In this document: one piece after another, positions 21,637-31,268 of the stretch
Layout of the letters: every line of letters starts with the position of its first letter
How positions within the stretch are numbered: the first letter of the stretch is position 1
Source: Nemertoderma westbladi
Lineage: Eukaryota; Xenacoelomorpha; Nemertodermatida; Nemertodermatidae
Direction: 5' to 3'
DNA: 64,000 bases
Assembly: GCA_032718475.1 (NCBI GenBank)
Contig: JAUCBJ010008244.1
Coordinates: forward strand, 1 to 64,000
Position numbers and translations under genes: made by a program
The notes under the pieces: generated by a model
Told to the model about the DNA's origin: nothing
Database searches by the model: none
The model's input: only the letters and a program-made list of their open reading frames with translations

Positions 21637-23343
21637 TTGTCGAGCCAAAAGGGCAGACGAAAACTCTCACGTCTCCTCACAACTAACTACAACCTCTGTT
21701 GTATTCCCTCTAGTAGTAATGATTATGTAACTACACCTCTAATTATGGAGAAAGGGATACAAGGAGAGCCGAGATGGGGATATGATATCCAAGAGGAGGC
21801 AGCAGCGCCATTCGAAAGATTTGGAGCTAAAGATTACACTATATTTGGAAAAAAGGAATTATCAGAAAGTACAGCGAAACTCGCGAGAACTAAATATGAC
21901 ACGACGGTATCGTGGAGGTTACGAACGAATCACGGCAGACGCGTGCGCCTATCGGTCACCTTGGTGATGATTTCGAAGTAACTACTACGATCACTGACGA
22001 TCCTTTAGAGGAACTTCTTGAGATAGAAAGGAACCTCCAGAAGAAATCTCAGACGGAGATTCGACAACTTGAAGCAACAGATGCTATAGTTTGTATACAA
22101 CCTTCAGAAACCTACCAACCCATAGACCCAGATGATTACGATTATAGTGTGGGAGGAAGCGCTCGACCGATTGGAGATCTTATATACGAACGAGTGTGGT
22201 ACCCTGCCAATACGATGTGGTAAATGTGGCGTCGCTGGACATCATATGACAAAGTGCAGTGGAAAGCACATTACTACGACTCAGCTAATCTGTGGATGGT
22301 GTGGGGATCAAGGGTCTCATACCTTTTATACTTGCTGGAGATTTATGGCTCAATGTACTTATTGCAATATAAAGGGACATCGAGCATCTGAATGCCAACT
22401 AAGAGACATACCCTATGAACACGAATCTGTAAAACTCGTGAGGAAATTATTCGATGAGTGGGAAGATTTAGCCGACGAACATGTATCGGCACAAAGAAGA
22501 CGGTTTCCGATGAGAGCGCATCTTGGATTTTGGGCGGTAAATCCTCAAACGATGATGTCGGAAGGATATATCTCCGCTATGCCCCAATATGACGAACTTA
22601 TCGAGGTAGTCGATATTTTGCCCCACGACAGCGGATTCCGAGTAGTGCGCGAGTATCTACTACAGATTCACCCGGATAACAAAAACACGTGGAATTTTCA
22701 GAAAGTCGTTAATCGCATCACGTATGGTGAATTCGATCGTTTCCGAACTGAAAAGCGGAACAAAGGAGCTTGGTTAACCGTCGCATGGGCATACCGAGCC
22801 GCGTTTTACCATAAACGTATACGAGCGAGTGTATTCGAGGAAGAGGAGGTCCTAGAGGCGACAAATCCAGCCACTCCGGTTGCGCCGTCTGCACGTCACC
22901 CTCGGGAGGACGGACAGGGTAGGATCATACGGGTCCAGAAAGTGGGCCAACAATTAAAGAAAATTATTAATATAGAAGAACGCAAGGGAGTTGAGCCGAC
23001 CATTCGAATTACTCGGGATACGGTATCGCTTCCTAGAGAACCAACAGGAGGATCGGGACACACACCAGCTGATCAAAAGGGGGCGCAAGCTGCTCTTGGG
23101 TCTGCGTCGTCCGCTTCTCGCGCGTTCCCAGACGTTCTACCAACTGTAGTGACAACTGATCGGTCACGAGGAATCGGTCGAGGTTTTGGGATGCCAAATA
23201 GACGAATTTGCGAGGAAATGGTCGCACCGTCTCTCAACGTCCAAACGAAACCAGTGACTCGCCCCACAAGTCCCATATCGCGAGCAAAGTCACCTGTGCG
23301 CAGTTTTCGAGGACGCGGCAGGGCTCGATCCACTAAGCGATAA
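21637..23343 (+). pseudogene. BEL-A ORF3: extra CCHC zinc-knuckle protein, frame-shifted
   Basis: The coding signal passes through several frames (21637-21981, 21782-21967, 21912-22223, 22132-23343), judged by similarity to the minus-strand ORF3 of BEL-B. Shared blocks include LARELNMTRRY, the acidic stretch around PIDPDDYDY, and a zinc-knuckle region. The long 3' frame has three knuckles: CGKCGVAGHHMTKC, CGWCGDQGSHTFYTC (one residue longer) and CTYCNIKGHRASEC. A conserved region (WEDLADEHVSAQRRRFPMRA) and a Ser/Pro/Arg-rich basic tail ending GRGRARSTKR follow. It is distinct from Gag, which has its own knuckles. It is probably a nucleic-acid-binding accessory protein. It occupies the env position but has no signal peptide or membrane segment. 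At least three single-base shifts break this copy. Confidence 0.75.
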
Positions 23344-24338
23344 AAGGGAGGGCAAGGGTGGACGGAAGACTCGTGAGCCTTTCTTGTGAATTTGTGATTT
23401 ATTTGAATTATATGTTTTATATTTAATTAGTAAGTTTTGTATTCTGGAAAAAACTCATATTTAGTAAGACTTATATTTAGTAAGAATTTATATTTAGTAA
23501 GAATTTATATTTAGTAAGACTTATATTTAGTAAGAATTTATATTTAGTAAGAATTTATATTTAGTAAGAATTTATATTTAGTAAGATTTATATTTAGTAA
23601 GAATTTATATTTAGTAAGAATTTATATTTAGTAAGAATTTATATTTAGTAAGATTTATATTTAGTAAGAATTTATATTTAGTAAGAATTTATATTTAGTA
23701 AGAATTTATATTTAGTAAGATTTATATTTTATATTTGTGATTATTCCGAACTTATGCAATTTATATTGTTCCGAATATTATGCAATTTATATCTTATAAG
23801 CAGTATTTGTATTTACAGTGAAATAGAAAGTAAGAGTAGATGGAAGACTCGTGGGCCTTTCTTATAGTTTCATTTGTAAAGTGTTATATTTTGTATTTAG
23901 AAAGTTTTATAGTTAGAAAGTTTGTGCTTAGAAAGACTCATATTTGTAATTATTCCGAACTTATGCAATCTACATTTAGGCACGAAAGTATTTGTAATTA
24001 TTTGAATTTATGCAATATTTGAGATGCAATAGTAGACGGAAGACTCGCGAGCCTTTCTTATGATTTTCATTTATTTGTATTTGTAATTATTTGAATTTAT
24101 GCAATATTGAGATGCAATAGATTTATATTGGTGAATTTAATTTCGATTTATATTGTACTTACTCAGTAAAGCCTTAACTACGTAAAGTTTGAATTTGTAA
24201 TTATTTTGTATCGAATCATTATGTAGAAAGGAAGTATTGTTTGAAATTTAATTGTAAATATGTAAGTACGCCCTAAGTATTCTATAGTTTGATTGATTAT
24301 TGGTGAAAACCGTATATTTTATGCACGATAATATCCTG
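23344..24338 (+). repeat. BEL-A AT-rich tail with 17-bp tandem repeat and three dyad motifs
   Basis: About 16 copies of a 16-17 bp unit (AATTTATATTTAGTAAG) fill 23449-23727. Around it are three copies of the dyad motif GGAAGACTCGYGRGCCTTTC, at 23364, 23842 and 24038, each embedded in a similar context of about 40 bp. No gene is seen. Confidence 0.85.
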
Positions 24339-24352
24339 TTTTCATGGAGCGG
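24339..24352 (+). promoter_or_regulatory. BEL-A polypurine tract
   Basis: TTTTCATGGAGCGG abuts the 3' LTR. The equivalent site of BEL-B, read on the minus strand at 28124-28111, is TTTTCTGGGAGCGG. The match supports these as plus-strand priming sites of related elements. Confidence 0.7.
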
Positions 24353-26255
24353 TATAGAATTATATTCCCTAAATGCCGTGGATTTTCAAAATTTTTATTT
24401 TATTCGAATTAACTTTGTAAAAGATTACTTTGAGTCCTCATTTGTATTTGATTTATCATTTGTACGACCTTTAGTCAAGTGGTTCAGTAGCTCAGTCGGT
24501 AGAGCGTTGGAAATTATATGTGTAGTAGGTATTGAGTTCGAATCCTAGTAAGCGCGAATTATTTTTTGTGCAGAATTTCAACTCATTTAAATTGACCGCT
24601 ACAAATTAAATTGCATTTGTCTGTACCTAGATTAACCAATGAGACTGTAGTTATTTGATTGTAACCAATGTCGTGCAAGTTATATATTAGCTGGACCAAT
24701 AGTTATCTTTAAAAACCTGTTAGAACCTATAGAACAATCGAGAATTTTCTCGATTGATTGCAGCACAAATTTGCTATATAAAGGTGCGATTTGTTCATTA
24801 GTTATCAATCTTAATCTATCTCTCTATATTCAATTATTCTGAGTTATCTGATATTTGTTTATTCTGTTATTAGTATTCAGATTACATTTTGTATAATTAT
24901 CTGCAATAAATTCAGAAATACCGCTATCTGCTTTTCTTTCACCATGATTCACTACGGTGAACAAACTTAAGATCAGGATGGCCGGCTAGAGATCGGGCCG
25001 CAGCAATGAACGGGAACATCGGGGGAATGTAGACAAGAGACAACCCGCAATACCATCTCAGTTATTCGCCCATCGCCTGAAAGGTTGGACAGCGTTCGAC
25101 GCCTTGCTACCTAAGTGTAAGACCAAAGATCAAAAGGTAGAAGTAGTGACACGCTGTGAGCCTAAAATTACATCTTAGGGACTGTACTGTCTTGATTCAG
25201 GAAAAAACCACAGTAGACCTTCACATTCCTACGGGGGGAGAGCAGGCAGATACTAGTACGCAGATAGGACGTAGGCACACCAGTACGAAGCATACACATT
25301 GGTAGGGTGCAGCAAACTGTACGCCTAACTCTTGCTAAGTACAGGTGCGTTTGCGACTATTTGTGGTACAACGGTGTCCATTGCATTAGAACTTGTAGGC
25401 TAGGAAGGTTGTTGTGTTTCACCTGAATTGGGATTGTACCGTTCAGGCGGTAGGGCAGTTTACAACTAGGCGCAAATAAATTGAGGCTATTAGGGATATA
25501 CTAACATCTACCGTGTCCCCGCCAACGTCCTAATAGGAAGTTACCCAGCCTACCTAGGTGACTAAAATTCTAGATAGGAAGCCAGGATAGCTATTAGTAA
25601 CTGTACGCCTACAGTAGTAAACTAACACATTTCTTCTTAGTATTAGGGGCCTGGTAAATTAAAATTGCCGAATTCTGGGCGTAGCATTAACCTTATGCCT
25701 GAATTTGAGTCCTGGAAATACGCAAGAGGGGAAGGAACCTTATCATTCGTGAGTATTGGACCTACAAGTTACAAAATTAGAATATTCGTAAAATGCACAC
25801 CGTACCCAGTAATTATATATGTGAAGGAGCAAAACTGTTTTGACCGTTCAGAATTAACACACGCGCGTTAGAAATTATTTACACCTCAAAATATATAAAA
25901 TTAACTTTTGTCCGTACTGTGCTTTGCCCGCTAGTTAGACATCTCCAAATCTCTGCCTCTGTACCTAGCTAGCGTCCCTTCGCCCAACCATATAAATCAC
26001 ACCGCGGCAAAGTATACGAGCCCCTTAGTCCGTCAGTGAGTCAGCCTGATTTTAGGATTCGCTGCGCAGGATTTTGTTTTATCGAAGTTTGTCTGCTCGT
26101 AGACTGTTTTCTGCCTCACCGGTTATAAGAGATCGATACTGCAATATATTCGCTTACTTAGAGTTTACTGTTTTGGTGAGAAGGTCGGATTTATGATTTG
26201 ATTCACAAACTTTACAGTAAGATATTGCAGGTATTGTTACTGTCTCTTCCATATA
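24353..26255 (+). mobile_element. BEL-A 3' LTR
   Basis: Same length (1903 bp) as the 5' LTR with about eight substitutions, for example G/T within the CTGCTGTTC context near 10445 and A/G at 11028. It ends CCATATA and is followed by the target duplication ACTAC. It carries the same dyad, TATA, AATAAA and tRNA-like module. Confidence 0.93.
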
Positions 26256-26260
26256 ACTAC

Positions 26261-26540
26261 TTTTGCGTTCTTGTAGTGTGAATCCCAGATCTTCACCCTT
26301 TGTGGCCGTCCTGATTGCGTAATCCAGTACAATTACAAAAATAGTAATGGCGCCATTGTGTCACCTTTGCAGTACGCCAGCCAGGATTGAGAAGAACTCA
26401 GTTTCACCATCTGGTGAGAGTACCTGCGCTTCTGTGTCACAATATAACACGTTCGTGGGGCCTTCGCGCAGCACGAGGCCCAGTTATGAGATACAAATTA
26501 AAATTGTGCGACTGTATCACAAAATCAGGTTATGAGAGAT
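26261..26540 (-). pseudogene. RTE-like LINE, middle part of RT ORF (other side of the BEL-A insertion)
   Basis: On the minus strand the frame reads LYCDTEAQVLSPDGETEFFS, then LAGVLQ, then VLDYAIRTATKGEDLGF. It joins directly to the YPATTVTDTD segment left of BEL-A once the element and one ACTAC copy are removed. Two single-base shifts near 26330-26360 disrupt it. The 5' limit near 26540 is uncertain. Confidence 0.75.
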
Positions 26541-26641
26541 TAACCCACACCACCAATTAATCAAAGAAAGGGGGACAGTACGTGTTCACCCCTTTTAATC
26601 TGCACCCCCCCCCCCATCCCCCCAATACATAACCGCGACAT

Positions 26642-26767
26642 CTACCACCCACGGAAGGGTAGCACGAACTTATTTCCAAATGCACGTTCAATATGCAAAG
26701 CCAGGTGGTTTATAGGAATATAATCAATGCAGTACTCGTCTTCATTATAAGCCTCTTTGCGTTCGAC
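26642..26767 (-). CDS. Candidate host exon of unknown function (weak)
   Basis: On the minus strand an acceptor-like TTTAATACAAAACAG is followed by 41 open codons (VERKEAYNEDEYCIDYIPIN and so on) ending FVLPFRGW and a stop, with a donor-like GTAGAT just at the end. It is not part of a recognised repeat and is on the same strand as the ShKT exon. There is no domain match, and chance is possible. Confidence 0.25.
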   Translation of the reverse strand, partial: VERKEAYNEDEYCIDYIPINHLALHIERAFGNKFVLPFRGW

Positions 26768-26839
26768 CTGTTTTGTATTAAAATATATTTATTAAACGCA
26801 TGCTGACGCTCTTTATAATAATAATACTGTAATACCTAG

Positions 26840-28110
26840 TGTACGCGCTTTTGAAGACCTTTAGCAGTTTAACCTGCCAAAATTTATATGTCTTTTTGGT
26901 TTACAAATAGACTTTAGAAGTTGACAAATATTTAATACCAATAAACACAACATTAGCAGAAGCCAGCCTAGTGCGCGTCCATTCACCCGCTGGATATACC
27001 CGGGGGGCTGGATTCTGAGGGCTTAGATTATTATTGCAGTGTAAGCTTACTGTATTGTATTATTCGATTGATCGTTAATAAATAATTTCTGACTAATATT
27101 ATTTACTTTCGGGAAATATTAACAGTTCCTTTAGGACGTGGCGCTCTATCTAGGTAAACAGAGATATGACTTATACTAATCACAACGGTAAGTCGGTAAG
27201 GCTTATGATTCACGTATGAGGCGCATTCTTTAGGAAATGCTTAGTTATCAGTAACAATCAGGCACACTACCGGTAACACACAATACTGCTCACTAATTTG
27301 CAGACCGTCAATGAATTTTATCATATATAAAGAGAACAGCAACGGACCCATGTAGTGCTTATCAAATAGCATTAAATTCACTACAAACCACAATAATATA
27401 AGTCGCAATCGCTATATATAACCCGTCTCTCTAACCTGTAGTGTATCAAGAAAATTGGGAAATTTGGGTTCTTTATTAATGTTCTCCAAATAATATTCAA
27501 CCAACTAATACAAAATATGACAACAGTAAAACATTAAGACGGTAGGTTAAGATATGATATGACAAGTAATGATATGTGATATATGACATAGACTGGACTG
27601 ATAACAGTTATACGCTCTATAATCTTGAGCCTACTAATGTTTCTTCTAAAGTATGAAAACGAATTGATTCTAGAGCCGGTGTTCCTGGCCTAGATAGAAG
27701 GAACACAACAGTATCACAAAAACAGTAAGACTGAACACTCCTAGTATGATCGGCCGAATATCTCCACATCAACAGAAAAAATCGCTCTGATTGGCTTAAG
27801 CTAAACAAAGAACCATGTGTCCAATGGCCGTTTCCATGTCAGCAACCAGCTGTTAGATGTCGTAATCTGAATCATCAAGGCTAAGCTGTGTAAAGGTATT
27901 TGGTGCATTGCAGGTTTTTTGCCTTACCATGTCCGCCAAAACACGTATATAGAAGAATGACTGTTATGTCCGTTAAAACACCTATAACGGTACCTTGCGG
28001 GCGAGGGGAATATATATATAGTTAGAGAGCCTTTTAGAGTATTCCAGCGCCTGGGGGGAAACTGGATTGCGAAGCAAAAGGGCCAGTTATATCCCACAGA
28101 AGCTTTTACA
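26840..28110 (-). mobile_element. BEL-B 3' LTR
   Basis: 1271 bp. Read on the minus strand it starts TGTAAAAGC and ends GCGCGTACA. It contains AATAAAGAACCC on the minus strand near 27470, a possible poly(A) signal. The 5' LTR has a substitution in that signal. The left part contains an additional 5 bp relative to the 5' LTR near 26935. Confidence 0.93.
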
Positions 28111-28124
28111 CCGCTCCCAGAAAA
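28111..28124 (-). promoter_or_regulatory. BEL-B polypurine tract
   Basis: The minus strand reads TTTTCTGGGAGCGG directly before the LTR start TGTAAAAG. It is nearly identical to the BEL-A tract. Confidence 0.7.
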
Positions 28125-28188
28125 TGGGATTTGAGTCTATCAAATATACAAAATCACAGTTTCTAATATACGTAAATACTCTAAACAG

Positions 28189-29638
28189 TTAGTCTTTCTT
28201 GCGCGGACGGCGTTTACGCAGTTTTTTAAAGCTAGCCAGAGTCCTTTTCTCTTTGGGGCGAGCCACTTTACAAGGAGGGCTATAACTCCTGGGTGAAGGG
28301 TGCAATATGATTGCATCAGAGGGTGTAGGATTATGGTCGGTGTATCCGCCAGTCGAAGTACCGGGTTGATTGACATCAACGTCAGGTGAGAGGGGTCTAA
28401 CGGCTTTGAGAGCTCGTTTCAAGACAGCCGCTCTTACGGGTCCTTTACGAGTGGTCTGAACGAGGGCCGTGGGTGGACCATAGGCAGTTAGAAACCTCCG
28501 GGGTTTAATGGTTCTTTCCAACTCGCGTTCGCGGGCTCGGTATTCGTAAGGCCGTCGATATACTTCCTGTAACTCGGGGTGTGAGTTAACAAACAAGTCT
28601 CCATAGTCCGGATCCTGACGGATATAATTGATTAAGTTATAGGAATGAAGGTCGCTAGGATTAACACTCCTGAGAAATTTGCGTACGAATTTGGTTGAAA
28701 TACATTCTCCGACGCGCTTCAGTAGCTCGTAACTTGATATGCGTGATTTCTGTTCAACCGAAGCAAATAGATAAGGATGGAACGCATAAACTCCTTCGTA
28801 AGCGCGTCCGGGATAATAGCGATGGCGCGAATCACAATGTAAATCAGCGTTCGCTTCCCAAGCTCTGATGTAACGTAGTGTGATCATTTCATCTACGCTT
28901 TCCAAATCGTGATTAAAAGGGCAGTCGAAACTGGCATGTCCCTTTAGTTGACAATGGTGACATTGAGTCATAAATTGAGGGCAAACCGCAAAGATATGCA
29001 AGTTATTGAGTCTGCAATATGCGCAATAAATTTCCATAGTCGGTTGTTCTTGGAAATAGGAACAGCGGACGTTGGTGTCCATGGGCGTATCGTGGTCTCT
29101 CGATGCGCATAACCGACAACGTTGCCGAGAAACATAGTTGGCATGGCGATAATTGTACGCAGTGAGACACTGTGGACCTTGATACCATTCTAGGATGTAA
29201 TCGTTGTCGCTGTTCCGGGGCGCGATAGGCTGAATCTCCTCAGATTCTAGGCATATTGGTTCGTCTTCCCAGTCTGTTACGAATAGAATTTTCGTGATCT
29301 ATTCTCGGTTTACCGTTACGACTCCGCTGGGTATGATATTTAAATAGAACCATTTCCCTTTCGGTGTCTACATCGTCCGTATCATGTAAATCGATAGGAT
29401 GGCCGGTCGTTAAGAAGTCCATATACGTACCATTACGATTCGTATAGCGAGTGGTGAATTTTCGATAGTCCAATTCACGCGCAAGTTGCTCTTGGGACAT
29501 CGGCGGTTCGATATAACGACCATCGTCCTCCGTAATGGTTGGATCGGCTTCACCGCGTATTAAGCTATCCACAAATGCTTGTAAAGGTAGAGTATATCGC
29601 TCCCTAATACCAAGATCATCTTCTATCAACTCCGTCAT
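28189..29638 (-). pseudogene. BEL-B ORF3: extra CCHC zinc-knuckle protein, one frame shift
   Basis: Two minus-strand frames (29638-29240 and about 29270-28189) join by a single shift near 29270. The upstream frame carries LARELDYRKFTTRY. The second reads EDEPICLESEEIQPIAPRN, then knuckles CRLCASRDH (irregular), CAYCRLNNLHIFAVC and CHHCQLKGHASFDC. A conserved block (WEANADLHCDSRHRYYPGRA) matching BEL-A ORF3 follows, then a basic tail ending KKLRKRRPRKKD. The tail could act as a nuclear-localisation or RNA-binding segment (inference). No membrane segment is seen. Conservation of the knuckle spacing and of the downstream block in two diverged elements argues that the protein was selected. Confidence 0.75.
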
Positions 29639-31268
29639 ATCTGCTATCTGAGTTTATTAATATCAAATAAGTTTATATTTAGGCGAGCGGGCGTCGCTGC
29701 CTACTTCTCTTTGCCCCCGGACAGTGGGATTCTCAGCGCCGATGTACCATTGTCGCGGTGTTTACGCCAACATGTAGCAACAGCACGACAACGATAACCG
29801 GCACAAGTCACTCCACTGTCCATCCCAAAGGCTTGAATCCACTTTAGGTTCTTTCTATAGGAGAGTTGGGTTACTTTCACAATTGCGACTAGCTACTGTA
29901 AACATACTTTAGCAGTAACATTCACCTATAAACGCACAAATTCCACACAACTGTCACCAATTGTACACATACAGGCCATTTGTCTGTTAGTCAGTGCCTT
30001 CCAGAATGTCACGTTATTACTGTGTATCCTTGGATACTAACAGTGTGCTATGTATTCTCTATGCTATGCAATGGGACAAGCTTTCTATTGTTCTTTTAAC
30101 TTGCTTCTAATTCTAGCGTGGGTGTTGCTATGGTGACATTATGGAAAGCTAGCGGTAGAATTAGAGTAATTCTCATGCATACAGATCTGGAATGCTATTT
30201 AATAGTAATTCTTTAATTGTCAATATCCTCTTTATACATGATTTTATTAATTTTATCGGCTATTGACTATATGTTGGAGATTCTCGCACTCTAATACACT
30301 CAATAGGATGAATCTCCGCTCCCATGATCTATTAATTAATGGAATTTTGGGAATGTTATAAATTGCACAAAATGACAATTTATGAAATTCATTTAAAATA
30401 TGAATTTAAATTTATTCCCGTGAATTTTATTATTTGATGTTAAAATTGACACAATTTGATTCCAGAGCAGGTCTGGGAACATAGGATCCTTAATTCTATG
30501 AAAATTGTCTTTTAAGAGTATCGGTAAGTGCTGCGATATCTTAATTGACTAGAAATTTTAAAGGATCTGAATTTTACAGATTTTAATAAATATTAAATTA
30601 ATATTTAAGATGGGCACCGATTTATTCCAGAACTTGTCTGGGGACGTTAACCACTGATTCTAGAATTGGTCTTTCAAGTATATCGGTGGGTGCCGCGATA
30701 TCTTAATCGACTAGAATTACAGATGGTCAAAAGGTTTAACAGATTTATTTGCGTTTTACGCTACTGTTAGAGGGACATCACGCTACTATATGTATTATTA
30801 TATATGGTATGAGAGCAATATCGCACGAAGCAATGTCAGTGTGAAGAGGCAAGTCGTTTCCAAGGTCTACCCAGAGCTTGGTTTAGCCCAGACACGAGGA
30901 TCTGAACTTTGCATTCCTAATACTCTGCCTACCAATAATACTTGAATATAGTAGTGGCTTTATTGTACTTTAATAAGTACGGACATTTCATCTTACTGTA
31001 GTCACGTATTTATAATATGATACGGACAGTAAGGAAAGAGAAAAATAATTATTTCTTGCCGTCGCACTAAATATATATTATAAGTAATTACGTACGTAAT
31101 AAACACTATAAATATATTGCACTAATCTACTAAATAATCACTAAAATAACATTCTACTAAATAAAATTAAAGAAAACGATTATAATAAAATTACATAATA
31201 ATACATACATAAATATAAAATAAAAACAAATATAAAATGATATAGTCACACGCCCACTCCATATATTA
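29639..31268. other. BEL-B internal noncoding region where integrase is expected
   Basis: No integrase motif is seen on the minus strand. An imperfect direct repeat of about 110 bp occurs at about 30449-30559 and 30613-30720, both with GCGATATCTTAAT then GACTAGAA. The last 250 bp (31020-31268) are AT-rich simple sequence. This is probably the remnant of the deleted 3' half of pol. Confidence 0.6.

Larger units (their letters stand above)
9867..26255 (+). mobile_element. BEL-A: complete 16.4-kb BEL/Pao LTR retrotransposon
   Basis: Two 1903-bp direct LTRs (9867-11769 and 24353-26255) differ by about eight substitutions. They are flanked by a perfect 5-bp target duplication ACTAC (9862-9866 and 26256-26260). 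The LTRs start TATAG and end ATATA rather than the usual TG...CA. Internal order: leader, 2399-codon gag-pol, integrase in shifted frames, 550-bp spacer with a long stem-loop, an extra zinc-knuckle ORF, a 1-kb AT-rich tail, and a polypurine tract. The insertion cut an RTE-like LINE. At 16.4 kb it is unusually long for BEL/Pao elements, which are commonly 6-10 kb. Near-identical LTRs mean it inserted recently. Confidence 0.95.

Noticed and set aside
21637-23343. Envelope gene of a virus-like BEL element
   Set aside because: No signal peptide, transmembrane segment or fusion motif; the protein is a zinc-knuckle, basic-tail type.
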